This document shows positions 35,782 through 48,061 of a stretch of DNA of 64,000 bases, piece by piece (the stretch's first letter is position 1; every line of letters starts with the position of its first letter). The stretch is from Cystobasidium ongulense (taxonomy: Eukaryota > Basidiomycota > Cystobasidiomycetes > Cystobasidiales > Cystobasidiaceae), in assembly GCA_022835595.1 (NCBI GenBank), contig BQUP01000004.1:1674001-1738000 (forward strand). Reading direction: 5' to 3'. The notes under the pieces are model-generated. The model saw only the letters and a list, made by a program, of their open reading frames with translations, searched no databases and was not told where the DNA came from. The position numbers and the translations under genes are program-made.

Positions 35782-38700
35782 TCATGCCGTGAAGGGATTG
35801 TTATTCGTACCAGCAGAAGTGGTGCGACTACTCGAGCCATCTCGTTGCATAGCTTGCCTAGGTGAGCCGACTGAGCGGCTCAACCCTTTCAGAGTAGTGC
35901 TATGGGACCGAGAACGAATAGAAGGGCTAGCTGGCTCGTTGTTGAGCAAAGGAACGGGTGGCTCTTGGCTGAATGCGCTCATTCTACCACTCCGTCGACT
36001 AGCCTTGCTAGCAACTGAATTGCTTCTTCCCGCTGATGAATTCACTGTCCCGTTATCATAGCCCTGTCCAGTTGCATGGTGATGGTGATGGTGTTTCTTG
36101 GATACCGATAATTTGCCGACATCGTGCTCTCCATTGCAGCAAGCTCTCACATTCTCCAATCCTTCGTAACCATCAGCCTCAGCTCCCAAGACATCCCGTC
36201 TATCGATGATCTCCAGACTCTCATCCGCCTCTTTACCTTTGCTGCCAGAGGGACCGGCGGTATTGCTAGTCCTGTAACTTCTTACACTCCTAGGGGATCC
36301 ATATTCGGCGATAAAGTTCTCATACTCCGCAGCAGGGGTGTCCGAGCGTTTGTACAAGCTAGTAGCGTTCGACATCTTGCGTGCTTTCTTGGTAGCAGTC
36401 AAGTGTGCTTCAGATCGGGAGTCCTGTTGATAGATTGACGATACAGTCTTGCCCGCTCTATTGCGTGGCATGAGAGTAGAGTCATTCGGGGTATTCGTGT
36501 CTGAGCCTGTAGATGGTACTAAGACGCCAGCCTCAGATAAGCTTGATGGATCTGATTTCTGACGAAATCGAAGAGAGGCTGCACTTCTGTTAACAGATTT
36601 GCCGAAGCTTGAAAATCTGCTAGAAGGTGTACCTGGTCCGTTTACGGCTGATGGCGCTGTAGCTGGTGGTCCGTCCTCGCGAGCTAACAGATAATTAATC
36701 GCCATCATCCACATTTCATGTCGTTCTTGCGTAGGCGCAGTGAGTTTGATCTCTCTTCCAATCGTTGAGACAACGATGCTGTGCTGGTAAAGACCAGGTG
36801 GATATGGGTTAGAGTCCTTCTCGACGTGTACTCCAGCAATGAAGACTGTGCACACATCTCAGCCAAGATTCCTCATCAATATAAGGAGCTTCAGCAACTC
36901 ACCACTCTTTGCCTTGCTCTGGTTGACCCCCTCGGCTCCCGGATCCGAATTGCTCCAGTACAACGTCTTGGTATACGGGTGAATCCAGAAAAATCTCTGA
37001 TGTCGCTTATCAGAGTGGCCTTTCGTGAATGTAGTCCTTGTGTATTTGAACAGAAACTCTCCAATCATAGCTTGAGTAATAGCATGAATGACAGCAGGGT
37101 CAGTACTGCCTGCTATTCCAGCACCACCTCCTAGACTTGCACCAGGTGTAGGCAGGCCGTCCATCCCAGCATCGCTTGTACGAGCTGAAGAAGCGATAGA
37201 AGGGTTTCGGGAGCGTCCACTTCCCATAGATGACATCGAAGCTCTGGAGGAATGCCCTTGTTCGCGTCGACGCCGAGTAGAGCCGTAGCGAGAAGGTGGG
37301 TGAGCCATCTGATTAACAGGCGTTACAGCGCCCTGTCTACCAAATTCAGTTGGCTCGGTAGAGGCAGCTTGATATCGAATACCAGGTGCACTGCTTCGCA
37401 GTTGAGTAGACGACATTGTGGCTCTCGGCTGAGTAGTTTGTCTATTGCGTCCCAGAGGAGCCGGACTAGCACCAAAGTGAGCTTCATTGCGATGGAGGGG
37501 CATCGTGCCGTATTGACCAGGAGTAACAGGCATGCCATCGTTGGCGGCCGAATGGCGTTTCCTGCTGACTGAGCCAGGGGCAAGGAACGTGGGTGTTTGT
37601 GCGCGCTGCAGCAAGTCTTTCGGTGGTGGCGAGGAAGGACGAGGCGGCTTGAAAGTCGGCGTCATGGAATGCTTCAATGTCTCTCGAGAAGGAGGGTCTG
37701 CTGGTGGTGGTGGTATTGAGAGCTTTGGCGCGCGAGCTTTCAATGGGGATGCGGGTACAGAAGCAAAGTCGGATTCAACGGGTGAGACTCCAGGTGATAC
37801 TGAGGTACTTGCTGAGTTGGGAGGTGCTTCTACCTTCGGGCTGACTGTTTCAAGGTATACAAGGCCGGTTGGGCGTGCTGTATCAGAAGAATCAACGGTC
37901 GTATCGCCATAGGATGTAACAGAGAGACGTTTGTTTTCCGGCGGCGATGCTATCGATGGCAGTTCTCGGTTCATGAAGCCAGGTGTCATTGTAGGTGACG
38001 TGACCATAGTGGTAGGAATGATATCCGTCTGTACTGCAACTTCCACCATGACGGGCTTGGGTAGCGGAGGAGCCTTTTCGACCACAGTTGGCTCGCGGCT
38101 TCTCGTTCTCGACGATCTGCGGTATCGCACAGGTGCTCGAACGGACGAGTCACTCTCACCATCGCTCGCACCTGGTGACCCTCTAGCAGAATGCATGATC
38201 GTGCTCTGGGACACGTTGGCGAACTGAGTAAGACCAAGCGAAGCGGTATTGAAAGTTGCAAGCGTATCTCTCGCATCTTCGAAATCTCCATCTGTTTCGG
38301 CAGCGGTATCATAGTCTGTATCGCGTACGGAGAAGGACTTGAAAGAATGCGAGGTGGAGCTGTCGTCCCGTCTCATGTTGTGCGTATATGATGATTCAGG
38401 AATATCAGGCGCAATAAGCTCGGCTTCATCTGGCAGAGCCTTCGTTGAGAAGGTAGGTGTTGACTCCATTTTTGGCGTAGTGACCTCGTGTTCGTTACCC
38501 GCGAAGGACATAGCTGATAAATTAGCCGAAGTCTCGTGGTCCTGCTCGGACTGCTTAAGCAGTGTGTCAAAGTCGACGTGAGGGTCCGACCCTTGGTCCA
38601 CCAGAATCGGCGCAGGCGGCAAGACTGGAACTATATACGAGCGCCTCCATCAGTGGTGCAATTATATTTAGCAACTGCAAGGATGGCTTACTAGGCTTGG

Positions 38701-41700
38701 CTTCCTCTCTGTCTGTCTGAGTGGAAACATTTTCCAGTTCCCTAGGTACGGTCTGAGTGGAAACATTATCCAATTCCTTAGGTACGGTCATTGTTTCGAT
38801 GTCCTTCTTCGGGATGACCACTTCCGGATTCGTCATAGTAGCGATCTCTGCTCTTTGCACTTCAATGTCATCCGTCTGCATTGCCCAAGTCTTGCTTTCT
38901 TTAGGTGGCGGTGGTACGGTGACAATGACAGTCTCAGGCTTAACTTGCTCGACTTCCACCTTGTCCGTTTGAATCGCAAAGTCTCTTGCTTTCTTTACTG
39001 CTGCTGGAACAGTCTGCATCGATATGCTTCTGATTTCTTTTACTGGTTCAGGGACAGTCTGCATAGAGAAGTTCTTCGTTTCTGTGACTGGTTCGGGGAC
39101 AGTCTGCATAGAGAGGTTCTTAACCTGCTTGACAGGTTCAGGCTCAGTTTGCATCGAAAGATGTTTGACTTCTTTGACAGGTTCAACATCTGTCTGAACA
39201 GCCAAATCTTTCACTTCCTTTGGCGGATCTTGTTCGGTCTGCATCGCAAACTCTCGTACCTCGATTTTAGGGGGTACGATTTCGTCTGTCATTATTGCTA
39301 TTTCTTTCTTTTCGACTGGTTCAGGAGCAGGCGGAATAGCTTTTAACCTTTCAATTTCTTCTTCCTGTCTTTCGATTTGTTCCATTAAGTTCAAGTCATT
39401 CGAGAACATCATTGAATTGGGTCGGTTATCTCTTGTCGAGCCGCGTGCGAGGTCGCCTGCTGCTTGAGATCGTGAAGAAGGTAGAATATCCGCGAAAGCA
39501 GGGTCCATAGCAGCTAGACTGTTCATGCTACCGCCGAAGACAGATGCCGGGCCGTGATGTATATCATCCTCGCCTGGCAGAGAAGCCAATTCTTCCTGCT
39601 CGCTTGACATACTGACATCTCGAGGCGCGTCATACTCGATGATAGAACCATCTGCAGACTCTTCATCCCCAGAGGGCACTTGGCCTGATAGACTTGAAGG
39701 TTGTAAGCCTCGAGGCAGTCGACCTGCAAGCGCGCCACCTCGTCGGGAAGCAACAATACCACCTCGTCCACCACGACCACGTCTTGCAGAAGCAGCAGTG
39801 ATAGTCCTTCGTCTCTTCTCAGGCTGATTCTCATCGACTTCATCGTCTTGATAGCCATCATCGAATTCCTCATCACCATCACTAAGTTCATCTTCCTCGC
39901 CAGTATCGCTCTTTCCACCCGCCAATCTCCTCTTAACAGCCATCTTGGCTTCTTTCTCCCGGGTCAAAGCAGCTCTCAAAGTTTGTATGGTTTTCTGAGC
40001 ATGAGCGAGGTTACCTCTAAGTTTCTCAGCTTCGGATAGATTCTTGAAAGCCGCTGGAGAGTTTGTATCTGAAGCTAGGCTTGAATCTGCATCGTTAAAC
40101 ATGGGACTAGGTGAATCTAGCAAGTGATCATTTGTCTTTCTACGTCCTGTACCTCTTCTACCGGTACCGAAGACGTCATCTTCTTCATCTTCGTCTTCTT
40201 CTGCTAGATCACCTCCCATTCCAGCAATAGCATGATGAGAGTCGCTTGTGCCGAGTGTATTGTTTGAAGCAGCGGATACACTCCTCCTGATGCCTCTAGC
40301 ACGGAGAGCGAGCTCATTCTTAACTCCATCGAGAGCAGTCTGTAAATCCGTCTTTTCTCTCTGTAATCCAGCTGTAGTCCTTCTCATGTTGGCCATATCA
40401 GTATCATGTTTATTCTGTAAACTTTCAAATTGAGCTAACAATCTTTCATTATCAACCTTATCACCATCTAAAGTCTCTCTAGCTGAATTCAGTTCTCTAG
40501 AAAGTCTACTACGTTCAGATTCACTTTTGTTAAAATTAGCTTGAAGTTCAGAAAATTGAGTTCTGACTTCTTGATTTTGAACTTCGAGGTTCCAATTTTC
40601 TTCTCTATATTTATCAAGTGATTCTTCGACTGATTTCAATCCTCCTGCTAATGACTCCATGGATCTTTCCATACCATCCTTTTCAGCCTTTGAAGCTGCT
40701 AATTGTGCATCTCTCTCGCTAAGTAGAGATTGTAAGCGGCGTACTTCGACGAGCAGGGATTGTCCGATTTCAGTAGCAAACTCAATATCGTTGGCTCGAT
40801 GCTGTGCGTTGCGTTGTCGGCGGGATTGAGATGGTGACAGAGGTGTGCCATCGGCCTCGAGTAGTGCTGTATCGTGCAGAGCATTCTGAGACGTCGACTT
40901 GGGCAATGTCGGTGTATTTGGCTGTTCAGGCCGCTGTGAGAAGACGTACGCGTCAATAAACATCCAAGGTCAGATACTATAGAGAAGAAGAGATAACTCA
41001 CCATCGAAGCTGAGCTAGCTTGACGAACAAGTTCACTACTGGTGCCCGAAGGGACCCCAACTTCTTTATAAATCTGTTCATTCCCCTTTTCCCATCTCAT
41101 CATTTCACTTTCCAATTCTTTCAGTTTCTCTTTTACTCTCTCATCAATAAGAGCAGCGCTTTCAATATCACTATCATCATCATCATTCATAGTCTTCTTA
41201 TTATAGTGACGCGTTTGTTTACCACTACCGAAAACATGATCATGATCTTCATTTTTCTTTACTTCATCTTCTAATTCTCTGATTCTAGATTCTAATTCTG
41301 CTTGTTGTGATAATAAAGCCTCTCCCAATCTACCTGCTAACTGTATTTCATTACTTTTAGCCACTAATAGACCTTCCAGTCTTGACAGGACAGCAGTAGC
41401 GGTTGTAGTATTATCATTGCCTGATTGCTGTTTCGGCGCGTCTAGAGGTCCATCCGAAGTGGCACTTAGGATCTCTTGTAGGCTATCGTTGGCAGCATTG
41501 CTGTTGTTATGGCTGACCTCCAGCGCGCTTGCATCGCTCATGGCAAGTCCGAGCCCTAAAGGCGCAGTAGGCATAGGCGGTACCGTTTCCTGAGCCCCGC
41601 CAAAGGCATCCTTCAGAGATTGACGGCTGCTTTGACGCGATAACGAACCTCCTGCGCGTGCTTTACGAGGCGCTGGTGGCCTGGGTGATTTGAATGGTGC

Positions 41701-41715
41701 GCTTGATGGATCCAT
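35782..41715 (-). CDS. NUM1: Num1/ApsA/Mcp5-type cortical dynein anchor with PH domain
   Basis: Large cell-cortex protein expected to hold dynein at the membrane for nuclear migration, and possibly to tether mitochondria. Four exons close in frame (1915 aa): 41002..41715, 38692..40933, 36903..38630, 35782..36845. N-terminal coiled coils run through roughly residues 100-480 (for example LSRLEGLLVAKSNEIQLAGR and RTQFSELQANFNKSESERSR). A 13-copy QT/MT motif array follows, then long Ser/Pro-rich disorder. The Mcp5/Num1-type PH domain contains GEFLFKYTRT, RHQRFFWIHPYTKTLYWS and NPYPPGLYQHSIVV and ends with ERHEMWMMAINYLLA. A run of six His near the C-terminus is natural sequence. The PH domain is cut by a 57-nt intron. 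Confidence 0.9.
38710..39300 (-). repeat. Degenerate coding repeat array, QT/MT motifs, in NUM1
   Basis: About 13 tandem units, many of 16-18 residues, each built around an x-QT or x-MT core: AMQTE, AVQTD, SMQTE, SMQTV (three times), AIQTD, AMQTD, STQTV, STQTD, plus IMTDE, TMTNP and TMTVP. Several units share KxVKxLSMQTxPEPV. Repetition is also visible at DNA level around 39000-39220. Confidence 0.85.
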
Positions 41716-42652
41716 CGTGTCGTCGCTTCAACGTTCGCTCAGCGCCCAGCTGACCTGCGGCCTGACACCCCAGCAGGGAAACACAGCTTTGCCCCAGCGG
41801 CCAGTAAGTTGTGTAGTAGTCCGCGTGTATCGTCTTGCAGGCCTTGTCCTGTTCTTTCGTTTCAGACAGGAAGAGAGAGACGCGATTGAACTCGACATCT
41901 GGCTGAAGCATCAAAACAAGGGCCACGGGGCAAAGTGAAAGATGCCGGTATTCCACAGGCAAGCGCAACCTTCAATAGACATGGATGAAGGGTATTTACA
42001 AGGCATAGGAATGCAGCTCTGAGGCGGTCCTGGCAGTCTCATTGTGAGAAGCCCGACATGCATGCTTCACTTGGTCAATCATGCGCCACGCCACACGACT
42101 GCAGGTCTTCACTACCAGGTTCTAGGTAGCTAGACACAGCACACGGGACACAGTGCTCATTAGCACTACTCTAGTTCTATAGACGTGCTTCAGTCCAATC
42201 GATCTGGAAGGAGGGCTTCAAGGACCGAAGACTACGTCTCATGACTTACGATACTCAGGGCCTGAATGAGCACGTGTCAAACAAGCCTCGCCGAAACAAA
42301 CGTGTAAGTGACTCAAGTATCCAATCCATCGAAGCAAAGCAGCAATGCACAGCTATTGTATATCCGAGGAACCAAGCATACTTTTCATCTGCATTGCCAT
42401 CTTCCCAAAGAATCACCAGAAGTATCGTCCTCTAAACTCAACTCAAGAAGAAGCAACGGACTATCAGAAATTACAACGATGTACTAGCATAGCTGCATGT
42501 CGCCGGAAAGAACGAGGCATTTCGTGTGAATAAGTGGAAGAGAGATAAGACTTGTAAAAGGTCGAGAGAGCGCCAAATTGAGAAGTATGCGATGGTAGGG
42601 CTTTTGAAGGTGGGTTGACGGGGGAAGGAGAATCCGAAAGGAAAGTAATTCT
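41716..42652. other. NUM1 upstream region / P2 3' region
   Basis: No gene was recognised in this spacer between two leftward genes. Confidence 0.5.
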
Positions 42653-43480
42653 TTAATCGAATAGACCGAATCCCATGTCGTCATCGGACTCTGTTGGATG
42701 AGAATGAAAAGGTATATCAGTATTTGTCGGACAAGGTGCTTGAGAAGAGGCTATGCATCGCTGAGCGTGCTGATGAAAGAAGGTCTGGCTTCTAAAGACC
42801 GTCCCCGTGGTCAAACACGCCCAAGCGATACATCCTCCCTCTCAGCATAGGAGTGGAACTCGACTAACCCTCCTTTTCTTCTTCCTTCTTCTCTTCCTTC
42901 TTCTCCTCAGCAGGAGCAGCACCGCCGGCAGCAGCAGCTGGGGCGGCACCACCACCACCGCCTGATGGGACGGAGGCTAGCTTGGATGAACCTTCCTGGA
43001 TGAGCTCGTTGACATCCTTGCCTTCTAGCTCGGAGAGGAGCTTGGAGAGACGCTCCTCGTCGGTCTCGACGCTGTTGAATTGCAAGAAGAGATGTAAGCT
43101 TTTGATAGGAAAGGCTCAAGTAGTTTATGATTGCAAACGCACCCAGCGGCATCAAGGACGGACTTGATGTCCTCCTTTGAAGGAGAGGCGTTTCCGCCGG
43201 TTTGGAGTAGGAGGTAGGCAGCGAGGTAACGCACTGTGGGTGGTGGAGGGTTAGTATGGTACCCAGGGATAGATGTCCCAGGTCGAGGATTCCTCGTGCA
43301 GAGGAGGCACCCATGCAGCAGCGTATCTCCCGTCGTCATCCGGATGCTGGGGTGTCCATCCGTTGAGCATGCATGATGCCATCTTTCCTATCTACTCCTC
43401 CCTGCTGCTACTGCATGACCGACCTCTCTGCACGATGGACCATCTTCGACCAGGGTAATCGAGAGCATGACTGACTGACT
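42653..43480 (-). CDS. RPP2: 60S acidic ribosomal protein P2
   Basis: Stalk protein of the large ribosomal subunit that recruits and activates translational GTPases. Model: 43480, 43143..43233, 42869..43071, 42653..42690; 110 aa, the usual size. The N-terminal dimerisation domain starts [15 protein letters not shown], then comes a Gly/Ala hinge, a Lys/Glu-rich segment and the conserved tail [11 protein letters not shown]. The exon beginning at 43233 opens with TG, so the A of the start codon must come from an upstream exon. The best fit is A at 43480, after a CACAAA context and before a GTCAGT donor, giving a 246-nt intron. The last intron (42691-42868, 178 nt, GTTAGT donor) splits the tail. 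Long introns are common in ribosomal protein genes. Confidence 0.92.
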
Positions 43481-43941
43481 TTTGTGAAGTGGATCAGGAG
43501 CTCTGAATCAATTTACTGGATGGTGAGGAGAGAGTCAGCCGTGTTGCAATAGCATGCAATGCAAAAGGTCGGTCGCTGCTCACAGGCTGATGCCGGACAC
43601 AGAGTTGGGGGGGATTCACTCTCCTTCTGCTTTCACTGCGTGTGTCTGGCCTGCCTGCCTGCCGCCTCTGCGCGTAGTCGACGCCACCAGCGAAACTCGC
43701 CTTTGAATGCGGGCAGGGAAGGCTCGCTTTCGAGATGGGGGCAGTTTGCAAAAGTTCGATCACCTCGACGGCGGAAGGAATTCAGCTCCAGGCGCAGAGA
43801 AGGGCAGAGCGACGCCACCAATTTTGGGGGGAGAGAGAGGCAGCCGAGGCCAGAGTAAAGGCAGGCCAGCAATTGTCGAGCTTCACGGCGACGACGAGTA
43901 GACTGCGCTCCCTCTACCCACCCAACCCGCACACATCCACC
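43481..43941. promoter_or_regulatory. Divergent promoter region of two ribosomal protein genes
   Basis: P2 (leftward) and uS19/RPS15 (rightward) start back to back with about 460 bp between their ATGs, so one region must drive both. It is rich in purine/pyrimidine tracts. I did not identify a named ribosomal-protein promoter box. Confidence 0.55.
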
Positions 43942-44789
43942 ATGGCAGACTCCACAGAGGTCAGACAGAAGCGTGTCTTCAAGAAGTACACCTTCCGAGG
44001 TGTCGAGGTGCGCCCACTCTGTCGATGGACGGGCTGGTCGGTTGAGCGCAGGCAGCGGACAGCGATGCGAGGGAGGAAGGACCTCGAGTAGCAGCAACAG
44101 CAGCAGCATCAAGTGGAGGACAGCCCGCTCGCTCAATGGACCAGCCTGCAATTACGCCTGCCTGCACACTAACCTCTCCCTTGATCACGCAGCTCGAGAA
44201 CCTCCTCGACATGTCCAATGACCAGTTCATGGAGATTGTGCACGCCAGAGCACGAAGACGCTTCCAAAGAGGTCTAGGAACAAAGCCTCTGTCCCTCATC
44301 AAGAAGCTGAGGAAGGCAAAGAAGGAGTGCGAGCCAAATGAGAAGCCAAGACCTATCAAGACTCACTTGAGAAACATGATTATCGTTCCTGAAATGATTG
44401 GATCTGTCGCTGCCGTCTACAACGGAAAGGTGCGTGCAGCTAGCAAGCAAGCGAGCGAAGCGAAGCGGGACGTTGGTCCTGCTGGCGAGGGAGCGCGAGG
44501 TGGAACAGAGCTGTCTGTGATAGCCTTGTTCTGGCCATCGACATGCCAGCTCGGCATTTCTGAAGCATCTCTGCACCTCTCCTGCCCCGCCCGCTTCGCA
44601 ATTACTATTACACATCACCCATACTAATCCCTTCCGGTTACACTCCCACAGTGGTTCAACATTGTCGAAATCAAGGTCGAAATGGTCGGATTCTACCTAG
44701 GTGAATTCTCAATGTCCTATCAGCCAGTCAAGCACGGTCGTCCAGGTCTAGGAGCCACCCACTCTTCGAGATTCATTCCCCTCAAGTAA
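43942..44789 (+). CDS. RPS15: 40S ribosomal protein S15 (uS19)
   Basis: Small-subunit ribosomal protein at the head of the 40S, near the decoding A site. Three exons close in frame (43942..44007, 44193..44429, 44652..44789; 146 aa). The N-terminus is [20 protein letters not shown]. The conserved core includes [27 protein letters not shown] and YNGK, then [20 protein letters not shown] and the C-terminal [14 protein letters not shown]. The two introns (185 and 222 nt) are much longer than the window average, as in the neighbouring P2 gene. I found no convincing C/D-box snoRNA in them. The ATG lies in a good context (CACC before ATG). Confidence 0.97.
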
Positions 44790-45796
44790 ATGTGGTCATC
44801 CACTGCATCCACCTTTCATCTTCAATATCTTCGTCAGCTTCCTTCGTTTGACAGGCTAGAAACCGGTCCGTGCTGTTTTGAGAGCGGGATTCAACCTGGC
44901 ATAGGAGAAGTTCCTAGTTTAAGACTGGTGATGGAAGGAGTGCGTTGCTTATGAACACGAGACAGATGATGTAAGAGTACATGGTAGATTATAATCCATG
45001 CGAAATATTACTGTGTCGTGCTTGTCTGTAATGCGCGAAAACCTCCAACTAGCCTTGATTACCATTCTTATTGACGCCTAACAAGTCTGGATAGTATCGC
45101 GTGCAGTGGAAAACACATCGGTCTGCAATTGCTTTATCTTTTCTACGTGATCTTGGGAACCTGCCATTTGCTGTAATGCTTGACCACACTCACTAGTGGC
45201 CGGGAGAGGATGCGCACTGCCTGGACTCTTATGGCGTCTTTCTTTCCATCAGCGCCAATTCCAAGTCGCATATATACATTCACGCAGAAACCGCTGATTG
45301 TGCAGCGCGACGTCTCACTGTTCTATGCAGTAGGCTGAGTCCAACGCCAGCAAGGTAGATACGCGACTGGTACTTCCGCTTCATAAGCAAGAAAGGACCG
45401 AAGTCGTCAAAGCTGAGAAATGCACGTGCATGCTTCGGGACGAGCAACAAGATGAATCAACAAGCAAGCAAGGAAGAAATGACGCCATGAATGTGCCATA
45501 CATGCGCGTCTCATTCTTACTCGACCGAAGTCCTGCAAGAACACCACGATAGGATCAACACCACGATAGATTACAGATGCCACGCTTTGCTTTGTGATAT
45601 CGATGGCCTTACAAACCGAAAAAGGCGATCGAAATAATGGGTGGATAAGCAATTTTGCAAGAAAACTATCTGCTTTGTAAAAGTATTCGGAGAGGGCGGA
45701 CAGGTGCCATAGAATGCGCCAAGAATAATGTGTATAACGCAACATACCACTGTCGGTATTCAAACCACACTAGAGCTCCCTTTGCGCCGAGTCAGC

Positions 45797-45873
45797 GGCG
45801 TTGGCGTCGTCGACGGGCTTTCCTACTCGCTGACTTATCCCCGATTCCGCTGAGTCGTTGATGCGTCAACGCC
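45797..45873. promoter_or_regulatory. Inverted GGCGTTG-type motifs upstream of MFS copy 1
   Basis: GGCGTTGGCG at 45797-45806 is nearly the reverse complement of CGTCAACGCC at 45864-45873. Both lie 40-120 bp before the TATA box of a putative drug-efflux gene, so they could form an activator site. No factor is assigned. Confidence 0.35.
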
Positions 45874-45913
45874 GATGGCGTCGAAATCTTTGTCCACCCT
45901 AGCAGTCAACGGG

Positions 45914-45920
45914 TATAAAA
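45914..45920 (+). promoter_or_regulatory. TATA box of MFS copy 1
   Basis: TATAAAA 126 bp before the chosen ATG at 46046. An in-frame ATG at 45875 lies upstream of this TATA and so is unlikely to be used, which supports the downstream start shared by all three copies. Confidence 0.6.
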
Positions 45921-46045
45921 GGTCGAGCATTCCTATCGTCTCTTTTCTCTCCTTTCATACAAACTCACAGCTATACGAGCTTCCATCGTCTTTGGATACT
46001 AAAGTTGCCTTTCACTCTCCATCGCCACAACTAGTAGCTACCGTC

Positions 46046-48061
46046 ATGCAGGCTATAGTGAGAGAGTCCATCTTCGGACAAGCTGTCAACAGAGCAAGCA
46101 AGGGCAAATATTTCTCATATCCAGAAGACAAGCCTTCTTTCCAAGTACCAAACCACTTCCTACTTCCACACCAGCAACAACAACAACAACAACATTCAGA
46201 AAATTCATCTCGTACACTCACACCTCAGGATAGTAGTTCGCTTTCAACACGTGCTCCTTCACCGCTTCCAAATACCGAGACTAGACGCGATAGCGATCAG
46301 CAGACGCTCAACGACGCTCATGCCCAAGCTACTATTGAACGGAATCTGAAAGCAGCTAAGGAAGGTCTAGAAGAGGGTAGAGACCCTAACCTCGTTGGAT
46401 GGTATACTGAAAACGATCCTGAAAATCCTCAGTAAGCACAGAAAATGTTTGACAATCTGCAAAGTATGGGAGAGAGACTGAATTCTGTTCTACAATCCTA
46501 ACAGGAACTGGTCCAATGGACGAAAAATACTACTCATGGTCCTCATGCAGCTTTTGACTTTCTCCGTCTATATTGGTAGCGCTATCTACACTCCATCTAT
46601 ACCTGGCATTATGGCAGAGTTCGGTGTAGGATATACCAAGGCTACCCTCGGCCTTTCACTTTACGTTTTAGCTTACGGACTAGGAGTGAGCATACTGTCT
46701 GTCAAGACATCGTTTGGAGACTTAAAAACTGACCCGACCTTTTCTTTCCAGCCTATGATCTTCAGTCCCCTCACTGAGATTCCAAGCATCGGCCGCCTGA
46801 ACGTCTACATGGTCACGTTATTCCTATTTGCTGTCCTACAAATACCAACCGCCCTGGCACCAAATTACTCCACTCTCATGGCTATGCGATTCCTAGCTGG
46901 CTTCGTGTGCTCTCCTGCTCTTAGTACCGGAGGAGCTACCTTAGCAGATGTATTCAAGCCTATGACTATTCCTTACGCTATCAGTCTGTGGGCAGCTGGT
47001 GCAGTCGCCGGACCCGTAAGTCAATCTTAAGCTCACTCGAGATGATGTAGCGAATTTTTACTAATATCCTTCATAATGTTCAGGTCTTCGGTCCAGTAGC
47101 AGGTGGATACGCAGCTCAACAAACAGGCTGGAGAACACCATTATACATGCTTCTCGGTCTCGCATTCTTCTGCTTCGTGGTTCTCTTCTTCCTATTTCCC
47201 GAAACATCAGCCGATACCATCCTACTACGACGCGCTCAACGTCTTCGTAAACTTACTGGAAACAATCAGCTCAAGAGCAAGTCCGAAATCGACCAGTCGC
47301 AGCTCGCTTTCTCCGAGGTACTGTCTACAGCTCTATTGAGACCTTTCAGACTCTTCTTCGAGCCAGTCGTCGCCTTTATCGATATCTACATCGCCTTGGT
47401 GTACGCCGTATTTTACCTTTGGTAAGCATAAAAACTCTGTTAGTTTTCAGCCCGCTAGCATGACTCTGACACTTTACGTCTCTCAAACAGGTTTGAAGCC
47501 TTCCCGCTCGTTTTCACGGACATCTATCACTTTGGACTCGGCGCCAGTGGTCTCCCTTTCCTCGGCTTCATTGTTGCACTGATCCCAACACTCGGCGGCT
47601 ACATCGCATATCAGCGCTATGTTGTCATCCCCGACTTCAAGAAGACAGGTGTGCTCATCCCAGAATCAAGATTAAAAGTCGCTCTATTCGGCTCCTTCAT
47701 CATCCCAATCGCACTCTTGATTTTCGGATGGACATCAAGGGAGAACGTACACTGGATGGGTCCCATCATTGGCGCAAGTCTCTACCTCCCGGGAATCTAC
47801 CTCATCTTCCAAGGTGCAATCGTCTATCTACCCATGTCGTATCAGCAATACGCAGCTTCGATTCTAGCTGGTAACGCTCTACTTCGAGGTGCAATCGGAG
47901 CTGCTTTCCCACTCTTCGGAAGATCACTCTTCGAAACACTCACTATCGGAGGCGGGTCTAGTTTATTAGCCGGCCTCTCTGCCCTTATGATCCCACCCCT
48001 CTTCTTGCTCTACAAGCATGGTGCGAAGCTAAGACAAAGGTCCAAGTTCGCTACCAATTAG
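46046..48061 (+). CDS. MFS drug:H+ antiporter (DHA1 type), tandem copy 1
   Basis: Twelve-helix plasma-membrane efflux pump. Five exons close in frame (579 aa): 46046..46431, 46505..46685, 46752..47015, 47084..47421, 47491..48061. The N-terminal cytosolic region contains FGQAVNRASKGKYFSYPEDK, a Gln run, and ends with a VGWYTENDPENPQNW block, the usual entry to helix 1 in fungal DHA1 pumps. The motif-A region reads FSPLTEIPSIGRLNVY. The central loop has PETSADTILLRRAQRLRKLTG. The start was chosen by agreement with copies 2 and 3 and with the TATA box. This copy lacks one intron present in the other two. Substrate is unknown; relatives export azoles, benomyl, cycloheximide or polyamines. Confidence 0.9.

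Larger units (their letters stand above)
44790..46045. other. Upstream region of the MFS array
   Basis: 1.26 kb between RPS15 and the first MFS gene. It carries the TATA box and inverted GGCGTTG motifs listed separately. No gene was seen. Confidence 0.5.

Noticed and set aside
36050-36110. Six consecutive His codons, like an affinity tag
   Set aside because: They lie inside the natural NUM1 C-terminal region, with no vector sequence around.
44008-44651. Possible C/D-box snoRNA in RPS15 introns
   Set aside because: A CTGA occurs but no proper RTGATGA box or terminal stem was seen; the same applies to the P2 introns.
45875-46045. Upstream in-frame ATG extension of MFS copy 1
   Set aside because: It starts before the TATA box and the extra residues are absent from the other copies.
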